NCBI GenBank assembly: GCA_012959525.1
Contig: DUDB01000047.1
Span: 74,285-113,658, forward strand
Source: Planctomycetota bacterium
Lineage (GTDB): Bacteria; Planctomycetota; UBA1135; GCA-002686595
Reading direction: 5' to 3'
DNA length: 39,374 bases
The notes below the pieces were generated by a model. It ran no database searches. It was not told the DNA's origin and was given only the letters and a program-made list of their open reading frames with translations. Of this stretch, positions 8,294 through 16,363 are shown piece after piece. The first letter of the stretch is position 1; each line of letters opens with the position of its first letter. The position numbers and the translations under genes were made by a program.

Positions 8294-8791
8294 ATGGCAA
8301 GCCAACCCCTCATCGATTTCGAGACCCTGGACCTCTCCCAGACCGTGGTCTCCCGGACGGAGCTGGACCAGTACCTGCGCCAGAGCGGTCGCTTTGCCAT
8401 GCTGGACGGCGTTCTGCATGAGGACGTGGAGGGCCGCCTGATGGTTGGCTACAAGGACATCGCCAGCGACGACTGGTGGGCCAAGGATCACATCCCTGGG
8501 CGCCCCATGTTCCCAGGAGCCCTGCAAATCGAAGCTGCCGCACAGTTGTCCGCTTTCGACTACTCAGCCCACCGGGTGGATCAGGCGGGAGATGGAACCC
8601 AGGCGGGCAACTTCGTCGGCTTCGGCGGGGTGGACAAAGCCCGCTTCCGGGGGCTCGTGGAGCCCGACTGCCGGCTCATCCTCTGCGTGCACCTGCTGAA
8701 GTGCTCGCGGCGCATGTTCCGCTACCAAGCTCAGGGCTTCGTGGACCGGGCCATGGTCTTCGAGGGCGAGATCCTAGGCGTGCTGGTCTAG
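8294..8791 (+). CDS. FabZ-like hotdog dehydratase (3-hydroxyacyl-ACP dehydratase family)
   Basis: 165 aa. KDHIPGRPMFPGALQIEAAA (64-83) matches the FabZ/FabA active-site helix, with catalytic His66 and Glu80. In fatty acid synthesis this fold removes water from 3-hydroxyacyl-ACP. The upstream segment MLDGVLHEDVEGRLMVGYKD resembles the FabZ N-terminal strands. It stands alone rather than in a fab cluster, and it is somewhat divergent, so it may be a second dehydratase-like protein for a special lipid rather than the main FabZ. The frame is open upstream to 8135, but that part overlaps the MATE gene and lacks family similarity. Its stop TAG overlaps the opposing pus10 stop inside one CTAG. Confidence 0.8.
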   Translation: MASQPLIDFETLDLSQTVVSRTELDQYLRQSGRFAMLDGVLHEDVEGRLMVGYKDIASDDWWAKDHIPGRPMFPGALQIEAAAQLSAFDYSAHRVDQAGDGTQAGNFVGFGGVDKARFRGLVEPDCRLILCVHLLKCSRRMFRYQAQGFVDRAMVFEGEILGVLV

Positions 8792-9675
8792 CCCGGAGGC
8801 TGATCGGAACAGGGCGGAGCCTCGGCGGCATCCAGGCCGCTGCCGAAGGACACGGGCAAGGAACGGCTGGGAGCCACCCACTCATTCTCGCCTTCTTCGT
8901 CCAAGATCCCGAGCACGTCCAACTGCAAGCACTTGCAGGTCACACCCCCCAGTAGCTCCCCCAACGAGGGCTTCGTCTTCTCGCCCTCTCCGGAGATGGC
9001 CTCTTTGACGTAGGTGCCATGCTGAGCGAGCACGACCAGCTCCCAGCACCCGCCGTCCGCAGGCTTCAGCTCCTGAACTTCGATCCAGCGCTCGCGGATC
9101 AGGTCCGCTCGGCGGTGAGCCACGCGGGAGGGGGTACGCTGCGCCAAGGGAATGCGCTGGCCCACAAGGTCCGCAGCGGTCTGGGGATCCACCTTGCCCT
9201 CGACCTCGACCGAGGCACTGTAGCGCTTGGCGTGCTTGCCCTCCTTGAGGACTCGCACACGGGGCTTCTCAGACCAGTGCAGGCCCTCGATTTCGATACG
9301 CCCTTCATTGCGTTGGTTGATCAACTGTTCAGCCTCGGCCAAGTCCACGTCCTGGGTCTTGGGGCTGAGCAGCTCCAGAATGAAGGGGCGCCCGCTGCCG
9401 AGCATGCGTACGTCCATGTCCTCTCGTCCCGCGCCATGGAACTTGTGCTTGCGCGTGCCGAAGGCCTTGCCCAGAACCCAACCCACCAGTTCCTGGACTG
9501 AATCGCGGGTCAACTTCCCAAAGCCCTCGCAGTAGGAGCACTTGCGGCGGCGCCGGGGATGCCCCTTGCACTCGGGACACCAAAAGATGGTCTGCGGCAG
9601 GTCCCGCACGAGCTTGCGGTAGCGTCCTTCGAGGTAGACCTTGACCCGGGGTTGATTCTGCTCGCGGTGACGCAT
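8788..9675 (-). CDS. pus10: tRNA pseudouridine(54/55) synthase Pus10, archaeal/eukaryal type
   Basis: 295 aa from ATG 9675, preceded by AGGAAGG at good spacing, which decides this start over further upstream ones. A zinc ribbon with Cys33, Cys36, Cys46 and Cys49 (CPEC...CSYC) is followed by the catalytic segment HGAGREDMDVRMLGSGRPF (80-98), where Asp86 of GRED is the expected nucleophile. RTPSRVAHRRADLIRER and AQHGTYVKEAISGEGEKT match the C-terminal Pus10 core. The family makes pseudouridine at positions 54 and/or 55 of tRNA in archaea and some eukaryotes; most bacteria use TruB for position 55. The long N-terminal THUMP-containing region of archaeal Pus10 is mostly absent. Convergent with the FabZ-like gene, sharing CTAG. 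Confidence 0.87.
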   Translation of the reverse strand: MRHREQNQPRVKVYLEGRYRKLVRDLPQTIFWCPECKGHPRRRRKCSYCEGFGKLTRDSVQELVGWVLGKAFGTRKHKFHGAGREDMDVRMLGSGRPFILELLSPKTQDVDLAEAEQLINQRNEGRIEIEGLHWSEKPRVRVLKEGKHAKRYSASVEVEGKVDPQTAADLVGQRIPLAQRTPSRVAHRRADLIRERWIEVQELKPADGGCWELVVLAQHGTYVKEAISGEGEKTKPSLGELLGGVTCKCLQLDVLGILDEEGENEWVAPSRSLPVSFGSGLDAAEAPPCSDQPPG

Positions 9676-9888
9676 GGCCCTTCCTTCGGGCGAGGGGGCT
9701 GTCGAGCCCCGAACGACTGGAACGTTCTCGTGGACAATATGACCACGATGGGTAGGCGGGAAGGATAGCAATCCCGCGAGGGGCATCAACCTCCGCGGGA
9801 AGGAACTACAAGGCCAGGGATCTCTGGGTACCTGAGGCCGTAGGTGACTACAATCCTCGCCGTCTGGCACTCTCCCTCCGGCCCCACC

Positions 9889-10776
9889 ATGTACCCCATC
9901 CTCTTCACGGTTCCCTACTTCGACTTCCCGATCACGACCTTTGGTCTGATGGTCGTTCTGGGGTTCATCGCCGGATCACACCAATTCGTGAAGATCAATC
10001 TCCGCTACACGACCAACCCCCAGGAGTGGCAGCCCCGGTTGGACGCCGTGCCCATGTGGGTCTTGGCTGGCGTCATCTTGGGCGCGCGGCTGATGTACGT
10101 GATTGTGGAAGTAGGCCAGGGTACCCCAGTCGGCCAACGCTTCGTGGACAACCCCTTGCGCGTCCTGTTCGTTCACGAGGGAGGACTGGTCATGTACGGC
10201 GGGGCCTTTGGCGCAATCCTCGCCGGGTGGTTTGGTACTCGCAAGTATGGCCTGCCGTTCAAGCAGTGTCTGGACATCGGCTTGTTGTGCGGGTTTCTGG
10301 GGTTGGCTATCGGCCGAATCGGATGCCTCCTCGTGGGAGACGACTTCGGGAGTATCGTCCCCGAACACTTGGCACACCTGCCCTTCCCCATCACCCTCCA
10401 GATCCCCGAAACCCTCCGCGAGGGCAGCCTGTTCGGAGCGGACAACGCAGGTCAGATTCTCTGGGCCACCCAGCCCTGGATGAGCATCAACGGCTTGCTG
10501 CTGTTTGGAATCGGCAACGTGCTCCTGCGCCGCCGGCGTTATGTGGGCCAGCTGAGCCTGCAACTACTGAGCCTCTACGCCATCAGCCGCTACACGATCG
10601 AGAATTTCAGAGGGGATTCGATCCGCGGCCTTTGGTTCGACGGCTCCATCTCCACGTCCCAGCTCATTTCGTGTGTGGTGTTCGTCACCTGTACTGGGCT
10701 CTTACTGCGTCACCGTGGCCGCACGGACGCCGGCGCTCAACCCCCGCCAGCGACTGATTCCAGCGAGACCGCATGA
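9889..10776 (+). CDS. lgt: Prolipoprotein diacylglyceryl transferase
   Basis: 295-aa polytopic inner-membrane enzyme that moves diacylglycerol from phosphatidylglycerol to the lipobox cysteine of prolipoproteins. Visible: FVHEGGLVMYGGAFGAILAG (94-113), the signature GRIGCLLVGDDFG (142-154) and RYTIENFRGDSIRG near the C-terminus. The E. coli-type signature Asn and Glu are Cys and Asp here, a variant seen in many Lgt proteins. Several lipoproteins in this window would be its substrates. ATG 9889 fits the usual N-terminus; a GTG at 9844 in frame would add 15 unlikely residues. The last four bases overlap the next start as ATGA, so the two genes are probably cotranslated. Confidence 0.92.
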   Translation: MYPILFTVPYFDFPITTFGLMVVLGFIAGSHQFVKINLRYTTNPQEWQPRLDAVPMWVLAGVILGARLMYVIVEVGQGTPVGQRFVDNPLRVLFVHEGGLVMYGGAFGAILAGWFGTRKYGLPFKQCLDIGLLCGFLGLAIGRIGCLLVGDDFGSIVPEHLAHLPFPITLQIPETLREGSLFGADNAGQILWATQPWMSINGLLLFGIGNVLLRRRRYVGQLSLQLLSLYAISRYTIENFRGDSIRGLWFDGSISTSQLISCVVFVTCTGLLLRHRGRTDAGAQPPPATDSSETA

Positions 10777-11774
10777 GCCACCCCTCTCGGGTTGTCGCGG
10801 GCATCGACGAGGCCGGGCTGGGGCCATTGTTGGGGCCGATGACCGTGGGTTGGTCGGCGTTCCGCGTACCCCGAGGAGAGGTCAACCTGTGGGACGTGTT
10901 GAGCGAAGTCGTGACGGACTCCCCTCGCCAGGACAGTAAGAACCTTGTGGTCGCTGACTCCAAGCGCGTCTTCTCTCGCAATCCCCGTGGGGCACGCCGT
11001 TTGGAATTGACGGTCTTGGCGTTCTTGGACCAGCTCGACGCTGAAGGGTGCGGACCGCGAACTCCGAGCGAGCTTCTTCAGTTGCCCCCGGCAGACCTTC
11101 AATTGTCCGCAGGCGCTTTGGCCCGCCACCCTTGGTACAGCAAGCTCCCGGAGTCTCTTCCGCATGCGGTGGATGAAGGCGTTCTCTCCATACGCTCTGG
11201 CAAATTGGAGCGGGAGATGAGCCGATCCGGAGTCAGCTTTTTGGACGGTGGATGCTGCGTGCTCCCCGCAGGAGAGCTGAACGACTCCTGGCAGGCCACG
11301 GGCAACAAGTCTCTCTCCCAGTGGCAAGTGTCTGGCCGCTTGCTCGAGCACTTGTGGGAGTCGTTTGGGGAAGGGAGCCTCTCGGTTTTCGTAGATCGAA
11401 TGGGTGGGAGGAGCCACTACGGTCGCTGGCTCTCGAACCAGTTCCCGGCGGCGCGCGTCCAAGTGCGACAGGAGTGCAGCCCCATGAGCGAATATGTCCT
11501 AACCCAGGAGGTGGGCGGAAGTGAGCGACGCATGCGGGTGGTTTTTGCTGAACGCTGTGAGGAGCGCTCCTTTTCCGTGGCCCTGGCCTCTTGTTTCGCC
11601 AAGTACGGCCGGGAATTGGGGATGAATGCCTTCAATAGCTACTTCGGTGGGCTCCAGCCGGGGTTGAAACCCACAGCGGGGTACACAACGGACGGACGCC
11701 GATGGCTGAAAGATGCTGAGCCAGCACTGTCCTTGGCAGGTGTACCGCAAGGTGTGCTCATCCGGAACCGATAG
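10773..11774 (+). CDS. Divergent RNase HII-like protein
   Basis: 333 aa, cytoplasmic. VAGIDEAGLGPLLGPMTVG (8-26) is close to the RNase HII opening motif with Asp12 and Glu13; VFVDRMGG gives a third acid, Asp208; and SVALASCFAKYGRELGMNAF matches the SxxAASxxAKxxRD segment, with Glu281 in place of the usual Asp. KGY-like GYTTDGRRWLKDAEP follows, as in RNase HII. The Arg of the GRG loop, which helps RNase HII recognise an RNA-DNA junction, is Leu (GLG). The protein is longer than RNase HII (about 200 aa), with insertions in the middle. It may be a nuclease with changed specificity or a paralog next to a normal rnhB elsewhere. Overlaps lgt by ATGA. Confidence 0.65.
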   Translation: MSHPSRVVAGIDEAGLGPLLGPMTVGWSAFRVPRGEVNLWDVLSEVVTDSPRQDSKNLVVADSKRVFSRNPRGARRLELTVLAFLDQLDAEGCGPRTPSELLQLPPADLQLSAGALARHPWYSKLPESLPHAVDEGVLSIRSGKLEREMSRSGVSFLDGGCCVLPAGELNDSWQATGNKSLSQWQVSGRLLEHLWESFGEGSLSVFVDRMGGRSHYGRWLSNQFPAARVQVRQECSPMSEYVLTQEVGGSERRMRVVFAERCEERSFSVALASCFAKYGRELGMNAFNSYFGGLQPGLKPTAGYTTDGRRWLKDAEPALSLAGVPQGVLIRNR

Positions 11775-11912
11775 AAAAGGGACGATGAGTGTGAAACCGA
11801 ACAATAGACCAGGTCGTCTCGGGAGCTCTCCCCTGGGTGGGTGGGGGTTAGGGATGGTGCCCCACCACGAGGCTCTGCGTGCCCTGGCTTCCCCCACCGC
11901 GGAGGTGCGCTC

Positions 11913-13238
11913 GTGAAGCTCGCCATACTGGGCGCTGGCGTCTCGGGCCTGAGCTTGGCTCGCACCCTCGCCGAGGGGGGATTCGATCCCACAGACGTCA
12001 CTCTCTTCGAAGCCGCTCCCGTACCCGGCGGCCTATGCCGATCCCGCACGGTGGATGGCTTCACTTACGACGTTGCCGGTGGACACATCCTCTACAGCAA
12101 GGACGCGGAGGTCATGGACTGGATGAAGGCTGAAGCGGGTGGCCCCTCCGCCTTCACCTCGTGCGAGCGCAACACCAAGATCCGCTTCGAGGACCGCTGG
12201 ATTCACTATCCCTTCGAGAATGGTCTCGGCGATCTCCCCCCGCAGGCCAACTTCGATTGCCTTTCGGGTTACGTAAAGGCCTGGCATGAACGCTCGGTCT
12301 CCAACTCCACCGCTCCCGACGATTTCGGCACCTGGATTCAATGGCGCTTCGGCAAGGGCATCGCCGAGCACTTCATGAATCCCTACAACGAGAAGATATG
12401 GAAGCGCCCCCTTACGGAAGTCAGCAGCGACTGGGTGGCGGGGCGGGTGCCCGATGCCCCAGTAGAGGACGTCATACGATCCGCGGTGGGCATTCGCACG
12501 GAGGGCTACACACACCAGTCCTCGTTCTTCTATCCCCTCAACGGTGGATTTCAGGCCATCACCGACGGGATGGCTGGACGCATCGCTGACCGTATCCGAC
12601 TCAACACTCGGGTTGAGTCACTGCAGCGAACGCCATCCGGGTGGGACGTCAATGGCGAGTCCTTTGACCTGGTGGTCTCCACCTTGCCCCTCGATTGCTT
12701 GCCCTCCTTGGTGGCGGAGATACCTGGTGATGTCGCCGAAGCCATGCAGACCCTGGAGTTCAATGGACTGGTGACCTATCTCGTTGCCCTGGATCGGCCA
12801 GAGCAATCGGACCTCTCATGGATCTACCTACCCCATGAGTCCCAGGGGCCCGCCAACCGCGTGACTTACATGTCCGGATATTCGCCCAACAATGCACCGG
12901 CAGGAAAGAGCTCCTTGCTGGTCGAGATCACCTACCGCGGTGGTGCTCCGGTTCCAGCCCAGGCGCTGGAAGGCGAAACCCTGAAAGGGCTGGAGTCCGC
13001 GGGCCTGATTTCCTCCTCCGATGTCCTCTTCTCCGACCGTGCTGAAGTATCCCACGCCTACGTCGTCTTTGATCATGACTACAACGCCCGCCGCGAGGCC
13101 ATCTTCCGCTGGATGGATGAGATGGACCTGATCCCGCTGGGTCGCTTCGGCCGATACGAGTACGACAACTCGGATCTGTGCGTAAGCAAGGCCCGCGCTC
13201 TCGCTACGGAACTGCTGGCACGCGCGGCTCGGGGTTAA
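11913..13238 (+). CDS. FAD-dependent amine oxidase/UDP-galactopyranose-mutase-like oxidoreductase
   Basis: 441 aa from GTG 11913, preceded by GGAGGTG at good spacing. The N-terminus KLAILGAGVSGLSLARTL has the Rossmann GxGxxG FAD motif, and VPGGLCRSRTVDGFTYDVAG is the second FAD contact region of the amine oxidase/protoporphyrinogen oxidase superfamily. WIHYPFENGLGDLPP and FMNPYNEKIWKRPL are typical of the branch that includes UDP-galactopyranose mutase-like proteins found in sugar and cell-surface gene sets. The C-terminal NSDLCVSKARALA segment closes the FAD site. The substrate is not clear; heme synthesis (protoporphyrinogen oxidase) is possible but less likely, as no hem gene is near. The frame is open to 11841 without similarity. 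Confidence 0.75.
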   Translation: MKLAILGAGVSGLSLARTLAEGGFDPTDVTLFEAAPVPGGLCRSRTVDGFTYDVAGGHILYSKDAEVMDWMKAEAGGPSAFTSCERNTKIRFEDRWIHYPFENGLGDLPPQANFDCLSGYVKAWHERSVSNSTAPDDFGTWIQWRFGKGIAEHFMNPYNEKIWKRPLTEVSSDWVAGRVPDAPVEDVIRSAVGIRTEGYTHQSSFFYPLNGGFQAITDGMAGRIADRIRLNTRVESLQRTPSGWDVNGESFDLVVSTLPLDCLPSLVAEIPGDVAEAMQTLEFNGLVTYLVALDRPEQSDLSWIYLPHESQGPANRVTYMSGYSPNNAPAGKSSLLVEITYRGGAPVPAQALEGETLKGLESAGLISSSDVLFSDRAEVSHAYVVFDHDYNARREAIFRWMDEMDLIPLGRFGRYEYDNSDLCVSKARALATELLARAARG

Positions 13239-13239
13239 A

Positions 13240-13257
13240 CGCGTCTAGGATGACGCG
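13240..13257. terminator. Bidirectional hairpin between convergent genes
   Basis: Perfect 6-bp inverted repeat CGCGTC/GACGCG with a 6-nt loop TAGGAT, lying exactly between the stop of the FAD oxidoreductase (13238) and the stop of the opposing small membrane protein (13260). There is no T-run, so it may block transcription only weakly. Confidence 0.5.
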
Positions 13258-13259
13258 AT

Positions 13260-13634
13260 TCAACGGGAAAATTTACCGGCCCCGCGTACTCCAGTGATCA
13301 GGCCGACTATGGTGCCCAGGGGTAGAAGTCTGGTCCCCGGCACTCCGCAGTAAACGGCACCCAGCGCAGTCAGCCACAGCCGTCGGCTGCCTTTTAATCC
13401 GAGTTGGCCGCCGACCCACCAACCCACGCCAGCACCGATAGGAAAACCTAGCTTCCCCAAGCCCAGGGGGGTGATGAGGTCTGCAAGATCGACCACAAGG
13501 CCGGCGAGGATGGGTCCCGCCGATCCCCGGAACGCACCCCCCGCAGGAGAGTGCAAATCGGGTCGGGCACCCTCGGACGGTTCCGGTCGTTCGACTTCGA
13601 CTTCGATGACCGTTGGATCTACTCGCTCAGACAT
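13260..13634 (-). CDS. Small membrane protein, function unknown
   Basis: 124 aa. The first 35 residues are acidic and proline-rich (IEVEVERPEPSEGARPDL); the rest holds two or three hydrophobic helices (AGPILAGLVVDLADLITPLG, LGFPIGAGVGWWVGGQLGL, LWLTALGAVYCGVPGTRLLP). The charge pattern and composition look like a real integral membrane protein. No family name recognised. ATG 13634 is the only good start. Convergent with the FAD oxidoreductase gene. Confidence 0.6.
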   Translation of the reverse strand: MSERVDPTVIEVEVERPEPSEGARPDLHSPAGGAFRGSAGPILAGLVVDLADLITPLGLGKLGFPIGAGVGWWVGGQLGLKGSRRLWLTALGAVYCGVPGTRLLPLGTIVGLITGVRGAGKFSR

Positions 13635-13855
13635 CCTTGAGAGCTTGTATCAGGGGAGGCACGGGCGCCAAGGGAGAATGGAAGAAACATCCCTTAGCAC
13701 GCCCGCGTCCAAGAACTGCATTGGATCGACTCCTCAAGAGGACTATCTTGATGGAGGTTCGCCGCCTGCCGCTCGCACAGTGAACCATCCAAATGGAACC
13801 CTCCCGGCGTCCGAGTTCCCGGTCTTGATGACTCACGTCTAGCCGGTGTTTTCTG

Positions 13856-16264
13856 ATGACAACAACACGCTCAACAACCCAGGCACGGTCCGGCATTGCA
13901 CGGCCAGCGATCTGGATCGCATTGGCCCTCCTCGGCAGTTGCAACTCGGGTGGCTCGTCGAGTTCCGGGTCAAACTCCGGATCTGACTCGGGTCCCACGG
14001 GACTTCTCTACCCAGATCATGAAGAGCGTCAGTTCGTCAATCTCCCCATGGACCCGTCTCTGCCCACCTACTCGGGGACAGTAGACTCCTTTTCCGTCAC
14101 CCCCAGCTTGCCCCAGGGGCTCACGCTGGACGGCCTGACCGGTGTGCTTGCAGGCACCCCCACCGCCTCGATTTCAGAATCGCCTTTCGTCGTCACCGCG
14201 ACTGGCCCGGGTGGATCAACTCAGATCACGCTGCAGTTCAGAGTCCATGACGCACCCCGCTTCCTTTACAGCACGGGGCCTCAGGACACCGACCTGTCTG
14301 CCTACGCCGTCGGTGCATCCGAGAGCGATCTTGGGTTCGGACCCATTCAGGGGACAGGGGCACTCACCCCGGGTCCTGAGCAGATCACCTTTCACCCCGG
14401 GAACAACTTTGCTTTCGTTCCCAACCGCGGACTTCCGGGACTGACGGGAAGCGTCTCAAGCTACTCGGTCAGTTCTTCATCGGGTCGCTTGAGCCACCTT
14501 GGCGAAGTCCCCTGCGGAGAGGGACCACGTCGACTCGCCCTGAATCGCAGCGGGAGTACTGCTCTCGTGGTCACCCACGAGGACAACCGCCTCTTCAGCT
14601 ATGCGGTTGATGCATCCACCGGCCAACTGACTGACCTGGGTGACGTGCTCACCAATACCGGGCCGACCCAAGTTGCGGTAGACCCGCTCGGACGCTTCGC
14701 CTACGTGCTTCACGATCAATCGGCGGACATCACCATTCACCCCCTCGACCCGGTCACGGGGGCTGCTGGGCCCATGACTCAGGCCATCAACTACTGGGTG
14801 ACCCCCCCCTCAGACATTGCCATCAGCAGTTCGGGGACGATCGCCTACATCGCCTTCGCAGGCGAAAACTCGCTGCAGACCTTTCAGATGGATCCGATCG
14901 ATGGGTCGCTGAGCCCGTACGCTGCGATCACGCTCCCCGACGGGCCCCGGTCCTTGGCGCTATCCCCCTACGACGATTTCCTTTACGTGGCCTGCGAAGG
15001 GGACGACGTACTCGAGGTCCTCGAGTTGGACCCGGCCTCCGGCCATGTGACTCAGTCCACTTCAACTCCCACTGACGATGCACCGGTCCGGGTCACCTTG
15101 GATGACACGGGGCTGTTCGCGTTCGTCCTGCACTCCGGCGCGCACACGATTCGCTCGTTCACCGTTGATCCGACAACCCACGTTGTGTCGGCGGGAGCCA
15201 CCGTGCGAGCCCGCCCGCTGGCAACCGACATAAGCGTGTACCAGGGTGAAGCGCCCGCACAGCCGCGAACGGAGTTTCTCTACGCCCTCGGGGGGAGCAC
15301 CGAGGACTTGAGCGGGTTCAAGTTCGATTCCTACACCGGCCAATTGACACCTATTTCCGTGGACTCCCTCGCAGGCACCGGCCCAACGGACCTGATCGTG
15401 GATCCCTTGGGCCGCTTCGTCTTCGTGGCGCACCAATTGAGTGCCGAGCTGTCCGTCTTCCAGATCTCACCGGGATCTGGCAGCCTCTTTGAGAGCCTTA
15501 CGCGTACGTCTCTCTCCGAGCCCCCGGCAGCCCTTGGCGTGGATGGAGGAGGGCGCTACCTGTTCGTCGCGCTGCCTCAGAGCGCACAGGTTTTGGCCTT
15601 CTCAATCCACCCGACCACGGGCGAGTTGGACCTGCTGGATGCCAGGCCAACGGGTTCCGGGCCGAGCGCTGTCAACCCGGACCCAACGGGCCATTTCGTC
15701 TACGTTTCCAACACCGGGGGGGCGAATGACTCCCTCTGCTCCTACCGCTTCGAAGGTGGGCAGTTCGTGTCGGGACCCCAGTTCATTCCAGCGCCGGGCT
15801 CCCCCGGGCCGGTCCGATTCTCACCCTCTGGCGAGCGACTGTACGTAGCCCTTGCTGGCTCCAACCTGATCGTCCCCTATCTCATCCACCCTGTCTCCGG
15901 AAGCCTGACCCTAGAGGCCTCTGGTTCCGCGCCCGCCAAGGGCAACACCCAGGTGTTCGAGCCCCATCGCAGCGGAGCCTATGGGTACTCGGCCGCTACA
16001 ACGTCAAATGGGGGGATCGGGGAAATCAGACGCTACTCCATCGACGGCGCTGGCGCCCTAGACTTTGTGGAGGCAACACCGAGCGGAATAGGCCCCGTCA
16101 CGCTGCGGAGCGGGCCATCAGGGAACTACCTCTTCGTCCTGAACGGCTCCAGCGATGACCTCGACGTTTTCGGCGTTGATGCCCCCACGGGCAACTTGAC
16201 GCGTCTTGGCACCTATCCTGTGGGCATGGATCCGATCGCGCTGGACCTCAGCCGGCGCTGGTAA
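13856..16264 (+). CDS. Beta-propeller (lactonase/YVTN-like) lipoprotein, paralog 1
   Basis: 802 aa. Signal peptide with lipobox ALLGSC, Cys29 as lipidated residue, then a Ser/Gly spacer. Residues about 60-135 form a putative Ig-like domain (LPQGLTLDGLTGVLAGTPTA, typical of the He_PIG/Ig putative family). The rest is built from about 14 repeats of the form GPxxVAxDPxGRFAYVxxxxxxxxxxxxxDPxTG, the 6-phosphogluconolactonase/YVTN pattern, enough for two seven-bladed propellers. It is predicted to be on a membrane, facing the periplasm or outside. Enzyme activity cannot be claimed, as such secreted propellers are often binding proteins. Close paralog at 18176-20572, with gamma-glutamyltransferase between them. 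Confidence 0.8.
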   Translation: MTTTRSTTQARSGIARPAIWIALALLGSCNSGGSSSSGSNSGSDSGPTGLLYPDHEERQFVNLPMDPSLPTYSGTVDSFSVTPSLPQGLTLDGLTGVLAGTPTASISESPFVVTATGPGGSTQITLQFRVHDAPRFLYSTGPQDTDLSAYAVGASESDLGFGPIQGTGALTPGPEQITFHPGNNFAFVPNRGLPGLTGSVSSYSVSSSSGRLSHLGEVPCGEGPRRLALNRSGSTALVVTHEDNRLFSYAVDASTGQLTDLGDVLTNTGPTQVAVDPLGRFAYVLHDQSADITIHPLDPVTGAAGPMTQAINYWVTPPSDIAISSSGTIAYIAFAGENSLQTFQMDPIDGSLSPYAAITLPDGPRSLALSPYDDFLYVACEGDDVLEVLELDPASGHVTQSTSTPTDDAPVRVTLDDTGLFAFVLHSGAHTIRSFTVDPTTHVVSAGATVRARPLATDISVYQGEAPAQPRTEFLYALGGSTEDLSGFKFDSYTGQLTPISVDSLAGTGPTDLIVDPLGRFVFVAHQLSAELSVFQISPGSGSLFESLTRTSLSEPPAALGVDGGGRYLFVALPQSAQVLAFSIHPTTGELDLLDARPTGSGPSAVNPDPTGHFVYVSNTGGANDSLCSYRFEGGQFVSGPQFIPAPGSPGPVRFSPSGERLYVALAGSNLIVPYLIHPVSGSLTLEASGSAPAKGNTQVFEPHRSGAYGYSAATTSNGGIGEIRRYSIDGAGALDFVEATPSGIGPVTLRSGPSGNYLFVLNGSSDDLDVFGVDAPTGNLTRLGTYPVGMDPIALDLSRRW

Positions 16265-16271
16265 GGCAAGC

Positions 16272-16311
16272 AGGCCCAAACGCTTGGACTGGCCGGCGAT
16301 TCCAAGGGCCT
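16272..16311 (+). terminator. Stem-loop downstream of propeller lipoprotein 1
   Basis: AGGCC pairs with GGCCT, and inside it CTTGGA pairs with TCCAAG, with a 6-nt bulge on the left and a 12-nt loop. It begins 8 nt after the stop. No T-run follows, so termination is plausible but unproven. Confidence 0.4.
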
Positions 16312-16363
16312 GAGTCGCTAGGCTTGGGCACCGGCGAACAACGCTCTCCACGCCGTCGCCCAC

